DNA of 26,477 nucleotides, taken from NCBI GenBank assembly GCA_964555685.1, contig CAZKTO010000040.1:1-26477 (forward strand), given 5' to 3'. The position numbers and the translations under genes are program-made. Numbering within the stretch: the stretch's first letter is position 1; each line of letters opens with the position of its first letter. The notes under the pieces are model-generated. The model ran no database searches and had not been told where the DNA came from. It was given only the letters and a program-made list of their open reading frames with translations. Positions 1 through 7,800 of this stretch are shown here, in pieces. Origin of the DNA: CAZKTO01 sp964555685. Lineage in GTDB: Bacteria; Chloroflexota; Dehalococcoidia; SHYB01.

Positions 1-36
1 CCCAGACCCTTCGGCCTTGCAGGCCTCAGGGTGACG
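1..36. repeat. fragment of dispersed intergenic repeat
   Basis: The block CCCTTCGG..CTCAGGGTGAC is close to 12052-12073 (CCCTTCGGCAGACTCAGGGT), which lies in the repeat-rich zone of this window. It is cut by the window edge. No gene is visible in 1-136. Confidence 0.35.
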
Positions 37-87
37 GGTGTTTCGCCTTGCGGCCAATTTCGGGATAACTTGCTGAGAAGTAGTCTT

Positions 88-122
88 CCCAAAACTCCTA
101 CGAGCGTGTCTTTGCAACGCTC
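88..122 (-). terminator. possible weak terminator after the small membrane protein gene
   Basis: Arms GAGCGT (102-107) and ACGCTC (117-122) can form a 6-bp stem with a 9-nt loop. Read on the minus strand, a short T run (GTTTTG) follows a few bases later. It lies 15 bp past the stop of the gene at 137. The stem is short, so the call is weak. Confidence 0.3.
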
Positions 123-136
123 CGAAGGTCGCGTCT

Positions 137-511
137 TTAGCCGGGCTTGGCCAGGGCCACGCCGGCGCGGATGGCCTGGACGACGGCCGCGGGCGCCGTG
201 AAGATCGACATCATCCTCACGACGTCGTTCACATCATCGCCGAGCCCGTCATTCACGTCGTTCAGCGGGGTGAAGACGTCCGACTGGCCGACGAGGACGA
301 GGGCGATGGCGGCCACGAGGTAGGGGATGACCTCCTTGGCGGAGATGTTCAGGAACCCCACGACGAGGCCCATGATCACCAGGGTGGCGACGAGCCCGTC
401 CCCCTCGGGCCACCAGACGCCGCCGATGATGGCGATGACATATCCGGCGATGAAGGAGACGGCGCCCGCTACCGAGAGGGCCCATCGGAGCCGATTGAGC
501 TTGCTCATCAT
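137..511 (-). CDS. small integral membrane protein, unknown function
   Basis: I do not recognise a named family. The 124-residue protein has about three hydrophobic segments, roughly residues 10-30, 35-55 and 60-75. A polar Asn/Asp-rich stretch follows (QSDVFTPLNDVNDGLGDDVN) and then a short hydrophobic C-terminus, so it is probably a cytoplasmic-membrane protein. The reading frame is open further upstream to a GTG at 565. I chose the ATG at 511 because an AGGAGGT Shine-Dalgarno lies 11 nt before it and because the extra N-terminus is basic and unlike the rest. A sigma70-like promoter at 634-662 precedes it, giving a leader of about 115 nt. It is transcribed alone, downstream of the DUF3501 gene. 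Function unknown. Confidence 0.7.
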   Translation of the reverse strand: MMSKLNRLRWALSVAGAVSFIAGYVIAIIGGVWWPEGDGLVATLVIMGLVVGFLNISAKEVIPYLVAAIALVLVGQSDVFTPLNDVNDGLGDDVNDVVRMMSIFTAPAAVVQAIRAGVALAKPG

Positions 512-633
512 ACGGGTACGGGACCTCCTGAGTTCCTGCAGTTTTCCGCTCCATGACCGGGTCACCCTCGTAACGCGGAAGGCGGCGCACCGTTTCGTGG
601 CCCCGGCTCGTGAGCGGTTCGGAACCGCGTACG

Positions 634-662
634 ATAATACCTCTGCATAGCCGCCCGGTCAA
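634..662 (-). promoter_or_regulatory. sigma70-type promoter for the membrane protein gene at 137-511
   Basis: On the minus strand the -35 box TTGACC (657-662) and the -10 box TATTAT (634-639) are separated by exactly 17 bp. The predicted start is near 627, leaving a long leader before the ATG at 511. It lies just past the end of the DUF3501 gene, so the membrane protein gene is probably its own unit. Confidence 0.6.
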
Positions 663-678
663 CAGGTGGAAGACGCGA

Positions 679-707
679 CCAGCGACCTCAGGTCTCGAGG
701 TCGCTGG
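679..707 (-). terminator. hairpin overlapping the 3' end of the DUF3501 gene
   Basis: CCAGCGACCTC (679-689) and GAGGTCGCTGG (697-707) form a perfect 11-bp stem with a 7-nt loop. It covers the last codons and the stop at 688-690. The downstream minus-strand sequence (TCGCGTCTTCC) has only a loose T content. It could terminate the rubrerythrin cluster or protect its mRNA 3' end. Confidence 0.45.
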
Positions 708-1272
708 CGAGGCTCTGGGCGACCTCGGCCGGGAGGCGTGCGGTCCGCCGGTAGCTGGGGTGGCCGACCACCAGAGAGACGGCGTCTTCGCCGCTGCGGA
801 ACCTGCGCGATTGTCGGGGCGTGAACTTGAACCGGATGAAGTGGACCGCGGAGAGCTGGGTGTCCGTGCTGCGCCCCTCCTCGAAGACTCCGGCGACTCG
901 CTCGTCGCCGAACTGGAGCCAGACGCGCTCGCCTCGGTCGATGCCCATGAGGCGCTGGAGGACGGGCCGGATGCGCCCGGCCTCCGTGATCTCGATGAGC
1001 ATGGTGGCGCTGAGCTCGTGCTCGTCCGGGATGAGGGCGTTGTAGGTCTCGATCTCGTAAGCGATGGCCTTCTCGTGGACGATGCGCTCGGCCCGCATCA
1101 TCTCCTGGATCTGGAAGAGGACCGTGTCGCGGTTCTCGAAGACGAAGGTGAGGAGGGGACCGACGGAGATGCGGCGGCCTTTCTTGATCTCGATGATCCG
1201 CGCCCGGAAGCGCTGCCGGACCTTCTCGTACTTGGCGATGTCCTTCACGTCGCTGCGGGAGAGCTTGCGCAT
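688..1272 (-). CDS. DUF3501 family protein
   Basis: The 194-residue protein matches the DUF3501 family in length and pattern: an N-terminal MRKLSRSDVKDIAKYEKVR segment, a basic IEIKKGRR stretch, a central acidic/helical region around ETYNALIPDEHELSATMLIE, and a C-terminal RFKFTPRQ. Its biochemical role is unknown. In many bacteria the gene follows rubrerythrin and a CCG-domain Fe-S protein, as here, 40 bp after the Fe-S gene on the same strand. A role in the same peroxide or redox process is therefore inferred. There is no signal peptide or membrane segment, so it is cytoplasmic. The start ATG at 1272 is the first in frame; a GAGGG lies rather far upstream. A hairpin overlaps its stop. Confidence 0.85.
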   Translation of the reverse strand: MRKLSRSDVKDIAKYEKVRQRFRARIIEIKKGRRISVGPLLTFVFENRDTVLFQIQEMMRAERIVHEKAIAYEIETYNALIPDEHELSATMLIEITEAGRIRPVLQRLMGIDRGERVWLQFGDERVAGVFEEGRSTDTQLSAVHFIRFKFTPRQSRRFRSGEDAVSLVVGHPSYRRTARLPAEVAQSLASDLET

Positions 1273-1312
1273 GGCTGGGTCCAGTCATCCCTCGGAGGCT
1301 GCCGGCGCCCTG

Positions 1313-2587
1313 TTAGATTCCATAGGCGGCCTTGAGCACCTGCATCGGGTGGAGTGGCCGGCGGCCCGTGCCGTCCTCGATCTGCGTCGCCGCCAGGGGG
1401 CAGTCTGATACGAAGAGGTGCGCCTCGGCGTCCTTCATGGCCTGGAAGAGTTTCTCGCCGTACTCGAGGGACAGTTGGCGCGACTCCTTCTTGATGGCCC
1501 ACGTGCCATCGTGGTGGGAGCAGCGCTCGATGCGCTCCACCTGGGCCCCGGGGATCAGTGCGATGAGGTCGGCCCCGCGGAGGCCGGCGAACTGGGCGCG
1601 CAGATGGCAGGCGGCGTGATAGGCCACCTTGCCCACGGTGTTCGGGAAGTTCGTCCGGAGCGCCCCTTTCTCCTTGAGCCGCCAGAGGTACTCGGACACG
1701 TCGAAGGTGTGCTCGGCGACGAGGCGGGCATCTTCGGTGGACAGGAGGTGGGGATACTCCTTCCGGATCGTGAGGCTGCACGATGGCCCGGGGGCGACGA
1801 CGTCGCAGCCCTGGCGCACGACCTCGGCGAGGCTCTGGACGTTGGCGCGGGCTTTCTTGAGGGCGAGATCGGCGGCGCCGGCGTCGAGGAAGGGCATGCC
1901 GCAGCACTGCTGCGGGGGCACGAGGACGCGGACGCCGTTGTGGGCGAGGACCTGGGCGGCTGCGATGGCCGCTTCCGGGTCCCAGTAGTTGGCGTTGCAG
2001 GTGTAGAAGAGGGCCACCTTGGGCGCGCCGGCAGGCGTCTGGCGGTTGAGCGCCTCGCCGTGGCGCTGGAACCAGGCGGCGAAGGTCTGGGCGCGGAAGC
2101 GCGGGAGGCGGGCGTCCCGGTGGATGCCCAACGTCTTCTCCATGACGAACCGGACGGGCCAGGCGCGGTTCGCCAGGTTCGCCAGGGGCGCCGCCCGCGA
2201 GCCGAGCTTGAAGGTGCGGTCGGTGTCGGCCAGGAGACGGTCGCTCCGCTTGAGCCCCTCCCGGCGCTTGTTGATCATGTCGGCGCGAAGCAGGAGCCTG
2301 GGGATGTCCATCTCGTACCGGTGCGGCGGGGTGTACGGGCACCGGATGAAGCAGAGCTTGCACTGGTAGCAAAGGTCTTCGACGGGGCGCAGGTCCTGCC
2401 GGGTGAGCTGGGACATCCCGCCGTCCACGGCGTCCGTCCGCTCGAAGAGGGCCGGGAAGGCGGGGCAGAAGTTCCAGCAGAGGCGGCAGCCGTGGCAGAC
2501 ATCGAACTGGCGGCGCTCTTCCCGGAGCAGGGCATCCTCGTCCCAGAACTCCGGCGTATCGACGGCGAGCTTGCTCTTGGCGGCCAT
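1313..2587 (-). CDS. heterodisulfide reductase-related / GlpC-like Fe-S protein (two [4Fe-4S] clusters, two CCG domains)
   Basis: A 424-residue cytoplasmic electron-transfer or oxidoreductase protein. Two ferredoxin-type cluster motifs are visible: C31-x2-C34-x2-C37-x3-C41-P and C73-x2-C76-x2-C79-x3-C83-P. Two cysteine-rich CCG-type domains of the HdrD/GlpC kind follow; the first contains the PPQQCCGMPFLD motif near residue 230. The second is divergent, with CHLRAQ, CSHHDGTW and SDCPLAATQ cysteines, so its usual CCG pair is replaced by CS. This form commonly sits beside rubrerythrin and DUF3501, where it is thought to pass electrons to rubrerythrin; the donor is unknown. It starts 75 bp after the rubrerythrin stop and ends 40 bp before DUF3501, so the three probably form one operon with a hairpin after the first gene. 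No membrane anchor or flavin site is seen. Confidence 0.88.
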   Translation of the reverse strand: MAAKSKLAVDTPEFWDEDALLREERRQFDVCHGCRLCWNFCPAFPALFERTDAVDGGMSQLTRQDLRPVEDLCYQCKLCFIRCPYTPPHRYEMDIPRLLLRADMINKRREGLKRSDRLLADTDRTFKLGSRAAPLANLANRAWPVRFVMEKTLGIHRDARLPRFRAQTFAAWFQRHGEALNRQTPAGAPKVALFYTCNANYWDPEAAIAAAQVLAHNGVRVLVPPQQCCGMPFLDAGAADLALKKARANVQSLAEVVRQGCDVVAPGPSCSLTIRKEYPHLLSTEDARLVAEHTFDVSEYLWRLKEKGALRTNFPNTVGKVAYHAACHLRAQFAGLRGADLIALIPGAQVERIERCSHHDGTWAIKKESRQLSLEYGEKLFQAMKDAEAHLFVSDCPLAATQIEDGTGRRPLHPMQVLKAAYGI

Positions 2588-2607
2588 GAGAGGTTCCCAG
2601 GAAGACG

Positions 2608-2636
2608 AACGCCCCGGCTGGGCGGGGCGGGGCGTT
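2608..2636 (-). terminator. intercistronic hairpin between rubrerythrin and the Fe-S gene
   Basis: AACGCCCCG (2608-2616) and CGGGGCGTT (2628-2636) form a perfect 9-bp stem with an 11-nt loop. There is no long T tract. It could attenuate read-through so that rubrerythrin is made in excess over the two downstream proteins. Confidence 0.4.
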
Positions 2637-2662
2637 GCTACCTCAATGGATACGGCGGGGGT

Positions 2663-3109
2663 CTAGAGGGCCTCGGCGGGCTCCTTGCCGGAGATCTTCT
2701 TGAGCCCCTGGCCGAACCGGCCGGCGTGGGACTTCTCGGCGCGGGCCAGGACTTCGAACCACTCGGCGAGCTCGGCCAGGCCCTCGCCCCGCGCCGTCTT
2801 GGCGAAGCCGGGGTACATCTCCGTGTACTCATAGGTCTCGCCCGCGACGGCGGCCTTCAGGTTCTTCTCCGTGGAGCCGATGGGCACGCCGGTGGCCGGG
2901 TCGCCGACCTCTTTCAGAAAGTCCAGGTGGCCGAAGGCGTGGCCCGTCTCCGCCTCGGCGGTATCGCGAAAGAGGCCGCCCATGTCCGGGTAGCCCTCGA
3001 TGTCCGCCTGGCGGGCGAAGTACATATAGCGCCGGTTGGCCTGGGACTCGCCGGCGAAGGCGTTCTTGAGATTGTCGAGACTCTTGGTGGCTTTGAGCGA
3101 CTTGGGCAT
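2663..3109 (-). CDS. rubrerythrin (diiron, without rubredoxin domain)
   Basis: Rubrerythrins reduce hydrogen peroxide in the cytoplasm with a diiron centre. This 148-residue protein has the ferritin-like four-helix pattern: E21 in FAGESQANRRY, the E54..H57 pair in AEAETGHAFGHLDFL, the E91/E94 region in GETYEYTEMYPGF, and the E125..H128 pair in RAEKSHAGRF. The C-terminal rubredoxin domain of classical rubrerythrin is absent (it ends in KISGKEPAEAL), so an external electron donor is needed; the neighbouring Fe-S protein is the obvious candidate. The start is supported by AAGGAGG 11 nt upstream, and a good promoter lies at 3167-3195. It is the first gene of a likely three-gene operon with the Fe-S protein and DUF3501. 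Confidence 0.93.
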   Translation of the reverse strand: MPKSLKATKSLDNLKNAFAGESQANRRYMYFARQADIEGYPDMGGLFRDTAEAETGHAFGHLDFLKEVGDPATGVPIGSTEKNLKAAVAGETYEYTEMYPGFAKTARGEGLAELAEWFEVLARAEKSHAGRFGQGLKKISGKEPAEAL

Positions 3110-3166
3110 GGCTGTTGAGCCTCCTTGGGTGCAGTGATTTCGTCGGGCGGCGCCGCCGACCCCGTA

Positions 3167-3195
3167 TTATGGCCGACGAAGCCTCAGGTGGCAAG
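3167..3195 (-). promoter_or_regulatory. sigma70-type promoter for the rubrerythrin operon
   Basis: On the minus strand the -35 box TTGCCA (3190-3195) and the -10 box CATAAT (3167-3172) are exactly 17 bp apart. The predicted transcript would have about 50 nt before the ATG at 3109, including the AAGGAGG ribosome site. I see no clear operator for a peroxide regulator. Confidence 0.6.
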
Positions 3196-3245
3196 GGCCA
3201 GAGCGCCGGGACTCCGTGGCGGGCGGGCGGCCGTTCCCTCTCCCG

Positions 3246-3515
3246 TTACACGTTCACGACGATGCGGATGATGAGCAGGGTGACCCCCAGGACGACCAGG
3301 CCGGCGACGATGGACCATTGAAGGCTGTCCAGGACCTTGGTCTTGGCGAACCACGCGATGAGGGGGACCACGGCCGCCGCCCATGCTTTTTCGAGGGCGG
3401 TGACCACCGGGTAGAGCGGGCCAAGGACTATGGTCAGAGCGCCCCACAGGGCCTTCCAGGTCATGACGATGGGGTCTTGCATCGGCTTCTTCTGCGGCTG
3501 AGGCTGGGTGGTCAT
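3246..3515 (-). CDS. small membrane protein, unknown function
   Basis: An 89-residue protein with a Gln/Pro-rich N-terminus, a moderately hydrophobic middle (LTIVLGPLYPVVTALEKAW) and a strongly hydrophobic C-terminal segment (about residues 67-89), so it is probably membrane-anchored through its tail. I recognise no family. It has a good AGAAGGAG ribosome site 7 nt before the ATG and begins 22 bp after the stop of the PuuD-type membrane protein on the same strand. They are probably co-transcribed and may form a membrane complex; that is inference from spacing only. Confidence 0.7.
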   Translation of the reverse strand: MTTQPQPQKKPMQDPIVMTWKALWGALTIVLGPLYPVVTALEKAWAAAVVPLIAWFAKTKVLDSLQWSIVAGLVVLGVTLLIIRIVVNV

Positions 3516-3537
3516 GGGCGTGCTCCTTCTGGTGGCC

Positions 3538-4068
3538 CTAGAGCCAGAGGCTGGGCAGGTGGATGGCGGCGACCATGAAGAAGAGCATCGGCACCGAGAG
3601 CAGGACGTTCATGCGGGAGGCCAGCAGCGCGGTGCGCGCCCACTTGGGCTGGTCGGGCGGCGCGGGCTTGCCCTCCTTCACGGTGGCGGTCGTCGCGGCG
3701 ATGACCTTCTTCTGGTTGGGCCAGATGATGAACCAGACGTTGGCGGCCATGACGGTGCCGAAGGCGCCGCCGATGATGATGGAGCGGAGGCGCAGGTTGT
3801 CTTGGTCGAAGTAGTCGATGTCCGCGGACCCGGCTCCGGCGATGTAGGCCACGCCGAAGAGGAAGGTGGCCAGGGCGGACCACCGGAAGACGAAGAGCGC
3901 CTGAGGCACCAGGTGCATGATGGCGTTGCTCCGCGCCGCCGGGTCCATCTTGGGGAATGCGTACCCCTGGACGAAGTTGAAATAGTAGAGGAGGCCGATC
4001 CAGGCGATTCCCGCGAAGATGTGCCCGACCCGCGTGATATCGAGGTAGATCTCCCAGGACAGGCTCAT
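3538..4068 (-). CDS. PuuD-like (urate hydroxylase N-terminal type) four-helix membrane protein
   Basis: A 176-residue protein with about four transmembrane segments (roughly residues 12-32, 52-78, 96-117 and 146-170). The layout and motifs, GHIFAGIAWIGLLYYFNFV, an MHLVP segment and IIWPNQKKVI, resemble the membrane domain at the N-terminus of PuuD urate hydroxylases (PF06181-like). His16, His52 and His170 near membrane segments could ligate haem, but this is not shown by the sequence. The C-terminal cytochrome c domain of true PuuD is absent, so urate oxidation is doubtful and a general membrane electron-transfer role is possible. Upstream on the same strand is a cupredoxin lipoprotein gene, separated by a repeat. 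The start has only a weak ribosome site. Confidence 0.7.
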   Translation of the reverse strand: MSLSWEIYLDITRVGHIFAGIAWIGLLYYFNFVQGYAFPKMDPAARSNAIMHLVPQALFVFRWSALATFLFGVAYIAGAGSADIDYFDQDNLRLRSIIIGGAFGTVMAANVWFIIWPNQKKVIAATTATVKEGKPAPPDQPKWARTALLASRMNVLLSVPMLFFMVAAIHLPSLWL

Positions 4069-4220
4069 AGGTGACGGCCCTCGCTATAAAGCTTGAGGAT
4101 GCTGACCGGGACGTTCGGGCGAATTGTGCACAACGTTTTGGACTTTGTCAACTGGGAAGGGAGACGGGGCGGCGCCAGCGAACTATGAACGCCAGCGCAG
4201 GGGCCTTGCCCCAACCCCCC

Positions 4221-4300
4221 TTCCCCCTCAATGGGGGAAGGCTGGGATGGGGGTATCTCGCACCCCCACCTCCTGTCCTCCCCCGCAAGGGGGGAGGAGG
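4221..4300. repeat. dispersed palindromic repeat, family B copy 1
   Basis: The segment holds two stem-loops: TTCCCCCTCAATGGGGGAA, and CTCCCCCGCAAGGGGGGAG after a GATGGGGG..CACCCCCA pair. It matches 10455-10534 along about 80 bp in the same orientation. It fills most of the 258-bp gap between the cupredoxin and PuuD-like genes; nothing else is visible there. Confidence 0.75.
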
Positions 4301-4326
4301 TTGCGGTGCGATGGGGCGGCGGGCGG

Positions 4327-4719
4327 TCAGCGGACGGTGATCCTGCCCACCATGCCGGCGCCCTCGTGCCCTGGGATGTCGCAGAAGAGCTTGAACTGGC
4401 CGGCGCTGACGAACCTGAAGCGCTTCACCTCGCTCTTGCCATCGCCCACCCGCCAGTCGATGGGGAGGCCGGTGACGGTGAACGTGTGATCGATGTCCAG
4501 CGACCGCAGGGTGAACTCCACCGATTCGCCGGGATTGAAGGTGAGCTCCTTGGGGATGAACTCGAAGTTCTTGAGCTGGACGGAGACCTTCGTGGCGCTG
4601 GGGTCGGCGGTCGGCGTTGGCGCCGAAGGGGTGTCGCCGCCTCCGCCGCACGAGGCGACGGTGGCGAAGACAACAAGGGCCGCGACGAGGAGCGAGAGGC
4701 GTGGGGTCGGGCGGATCAT
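4327..4719 (-). CDS. cupredoxin-domain lipoprotein (blue copper type)
   Basis: A 130-residue exported copper protein, probably carrying electrons on the outer face of the membrane. The N-terminus is a signal peptide (residues 1-23) ending in a lipobox VASC with Cys24 as the lipidated residue. A Gly/Pro/Thr/Ala linker and then a single cupredoxin domain follow. Likely copper ligands are His78 (DIDHTFTV), Cys113, His118 and Met123 in FCDIPGHEGAGM, the type I copper pattern. An AAGGAT ribosome site precedes the ATG. Its redox partner is unknown; the PuuD-like membrane protein downstream on the same strand is one possibility. The stop lies next to a family B repeat. Confidence 0.88.
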   Translation of the reverse strand: MIRPTPRLSLLVAALVVFATVASCGGGGDTPSAPTPTADPSATKVSVQLKNFEFIPKELTFNPGESVEFTLRSLDIDHTFTVTGLPIDWRVGDGKSEVKRFRFVSAGQFKLFCDIPGHEGAGMVGRITVR

Positions 4720-4760
4720 GGGTGGGTCATCCTTTTTGCCGAGGGGTGAGCGTCGGCGGG

Positions 4761-4793
4761 GCGTCGCTCCAGCGTCGCTCCAGTGGCGCTCCA
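4761..4793. repeat. 11-bp tandem repeat, three units
   Basis: GCGTCGCTCCA is present twice in tandem, followed by the variant GTGGCGCTCCA. It lies in the 91-bp spacer between metH and the cupredoxin gene. Confidence 0.7.
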
Positions 4794-4810
4794 GTATGGC
4801 AGGCCCTGCG

Positions 4811-7800
4811 CTACCCGCCGGACGCGCCCGCCTGCACCTCGCGCTCGAGCCGCTCGATGTCGCGCGCGGAGAGGTTGAAATACTTCGCGTCCGGATGATG
4901 GAGGACCAGGGCGCTAACGGAGCCCTCGGGGTCCATCATGAAGCCCTCGGTGAGCTGGACACCGATGTGGCGCGCCGGGTCCAGCAGCCGGAAGAGCTGC
5001 GCCTGGTCTTCGAGGCGCGGGCAGGCGGGGTAGCCGAACGAGTAGCGGCGGCCCCGGTAGTGGGCCTTGAAGAGGTCCTCCTTGGTCAGGCCGGACGGGT
5101 CCGGGAAGCCCCACATGGTCCGAATCTGGCGGTGCAGGAGCTCGGCGAAGGCCTCGGCCCCCTCCAGTGCCAGCGCCTGCAGGATGTGGCTATCGAGGTA
5201 GTCACCGCGCTGCTTCCACTCCTCGGCCAGGGCGCGCACGCCGGGGCCGACCGTCGTGACGAACATGGCGACGTAGTCGGTCCGGCCCGGCTCGCCGGCG
5301 GCGACGTAGTCCACGAGGCTCAGCCCGTCGCCCTCCTGCTGGCGGCCGAAGCGGAAGCGCTCCAGCACCTGGCGGCCATCGGGCCCGTAGATCAGGAGGT
5401 CCTGGCCCTCCGACCGGGCTGGGAAGAACTTGAAGACGGCCCCGGCGGCGATGTCCTTGCGGGCGAGCATGGCCGCCTCGACCTGCTTGACGGCATTCCG
5501 AAGCTCCAGGGCCTTGGGCTCGCTCCGGGCCAGGGCCNNNNNNNNNNACGGTAGCCCAGGTGCCGCACGTAGAGCATCTGCGGGTTGATGTAGTCGAAGA
5601 TCTCGCCGAGGTCGTAGCCCTGGATGACGTGGAGCTTGAGATCGGGCGGCGCCGGTATGGGCAGGTCCTGGCGGACGCTGGGGGCGCGCCGGACGGCGGG
5701 CGCAGGGGCCGCTGGCGCTGGGCGGCCCTCGTCCTGCTCGCGCAGGCGCCGCGTGGCGGCCTCCGCCTCGGTCTGGAGGCGGGCGCGCTCGCTGGCGTCG
5801 ACGAGGCGGTTGGCGAGGCCGAGGCCGCTCATGGCGTCCTGGGCGTAGACCACGAGCCCATCGTAGGCCGGGGCGATGCGCAGGCGCGTGAAGCGGTTGG
5901 TGAGGGCCGCGCCGCCCACCAGCACGGGGCAGCCGATGCCCGACGCCTTGAAGTCCTGGACCGTCTCCACCATCATCTGGGCCGATTTCACGAGGAGGCC
6001 GGAGAGGCCGATGGCCATGGGCCGGTGCTTCTCGTAGGCGGCGATGAGGTCCTGGGGCGGCACCTTGATGCCCAGGTTGATGACCTGGAAGCCGTTGTTC
6101 GAGAGCACGATCTCGACCAGGTTCTTGCCGATATCGTGGACGTCGCCCTTGACGGTGGCGAGGACGATCTTGCCTTTGAGGGCGCTCTCGCTCTTTTCCA
6201 TGTGCGGCTCCAGGTGGCTCACGGCGGCCTTCATCGCCTCGGCGGACTGGAGGACCTCGGCCACGATGAGCTGGTTGCCGTTGAAGAGGCGGCCGACCTC
6301 GTCCATGCCGGCCATGAGGGGGCCGTTGATGATCGCGAGGGGCGGGCGGCCCTTCAGGGCCTCGTCCAGGTCCTCGACCAGGCCCTCCTTGGTGCCGTCG
6401 ATGATACAGCGGGCCAGGCGCTCGTCCAGCGGCAGGTCCTTTCGATCGTCGCGCTTGGCCACGCCGGCCTTGTGGCGGTAGTAGGCGGCGAAGGCGGCGA
6501 TGGGGTCGTCGCCGCGCCACCAGATGAGGTTCTCGGCCAGGCGCCGCTCCTCCTCGCCGAGGGACGGATAGCGCACCAGCTTTTCGGCGTTGACGATCGC
6601 CATGTCGAGGCCGGCCTGGACGCAGTGGTAGAGGAAGACGGAGTTGAGGACCTCGCGGCCGGCGGGCGGCAGGCTGAAGGAGACGTTGGAGATGCCCAGG
6701 ACCGTCTTGCACTGGGGCAGCGCCTGTTTGATGAGGCGCACGCCCTCGATGGTCTCGACGCCTGCGCCGATGTACTGGCGGTCGCCGGTGCCCGCGGGGA
6801 AGACCAGCGAATCGAAGATGATGTCCTCGGGCGGGACGCCGTACTTCTCGGTGAGGAGATGGAAGGAGCGCTGGGCGATGGCGAGCTTGCGCTGGCGGGT
6901 GATGGCCTGGGCCTGCTGCTTGTCATCATCGATGCAGCCGACGACGAGGGCTGCGCCGTAGCGCCGGGCGAGGGGCACGACAGCCTGGAAGCGGGCCTCG
7001 CCGTCCTCCAGGTTGATGGAGTTGATGACGGACTTGCCCGGCGTTCGCTTGAGCCCCTCCTCGATGACGCGTCGGTGGAGTCGAGCATGATGGGCGCTTT
7101 GATCTTCTTGGTCAGGACGCCCAGGAAGGCCGTCACGTCGGCCAGCTCGTCCCGGTCGGGGTCCTGGAGGCAGACGTCCAGGATGTGGGCCCCCTGGCGC
7201 ACCTGGCGCCGACCGATCTCGGCGGCCTCGTCCAGCTTGCCCTCGGCGATGAGGCGCTTGAACTGGCGGCTGCCCAGGACGTTGGTCCGCTCGCCGACCA
7301 GGACGGGGCGGGTGTCCTGGTTCACGATCAGCGTCTCCAGGCCGGAGAGGCGCGTCTCGGACCGCTTGAGCGGCTGGTGGCGCGTCTTTCCTGCCGCTGC
7401 TTGCACGATCCGCCGGATGTGCTCAGGCGTGGTTCCGCAGCAGCCGCCCAGGACGTTGACCCAGCCGGCCTCGGCGAAGCGGCCCAGCGTGGCGGCGATC
7501 CGCTCCGGCGTCTCGTTGTAGCGGCCGTTCTCGTCGGGGAGGCCGGCGTTGGGGACGCAGGCGACGGGCACGCGGGAGACGGCGGCCAGCGTCCGGACGT
7601 GGTCGGTCATGAACTCGGGGCCGGTGGAGCAGTTGAGGCCCACCCACAGAAGATCGCGGTGGTCGAAGGTCGTAAAGAAGGCTTCGGTATCCTGGCCCCC
7701 GAGGGTGGCGCCCATGGGCTCGATGGTGGCCTGGACGGCCACGGGCACGCGGACGCCGGTCTCGGCGAAGGCGCGGTCGATGCCCTCGAGAGCGGCCTTG

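Noticed and set aside
610..1335. Plus-strand open frame of 241 codons opposite DUF3501
   Set aside because: It is the antisense shadow of a recognisable family; low-complexity Asp/Glu/Leu/Gly-rich translation typical of GC-rich antisense frames.
1418..3118. Plus-strand 566-codon open frame opposite the Fe-S protein and rubrerythrin
   Set aside because: Covers two strongly supported minus-strand genes; its product has no recognisable domain.
7066..7073. Programmed ribosomal frameshift in metH
   Set aside because: No slippery heptamer or downstream pseudoknot, and MetH is not known to use recoding; a small deletion or sequence error is simpler.
5560..7521. Plus-strand 653-codon open frame opposite metH
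   Set aside because: Antisense of clear MetH domains; composition is that of a shadow frame. The same holds for 7185-8456.
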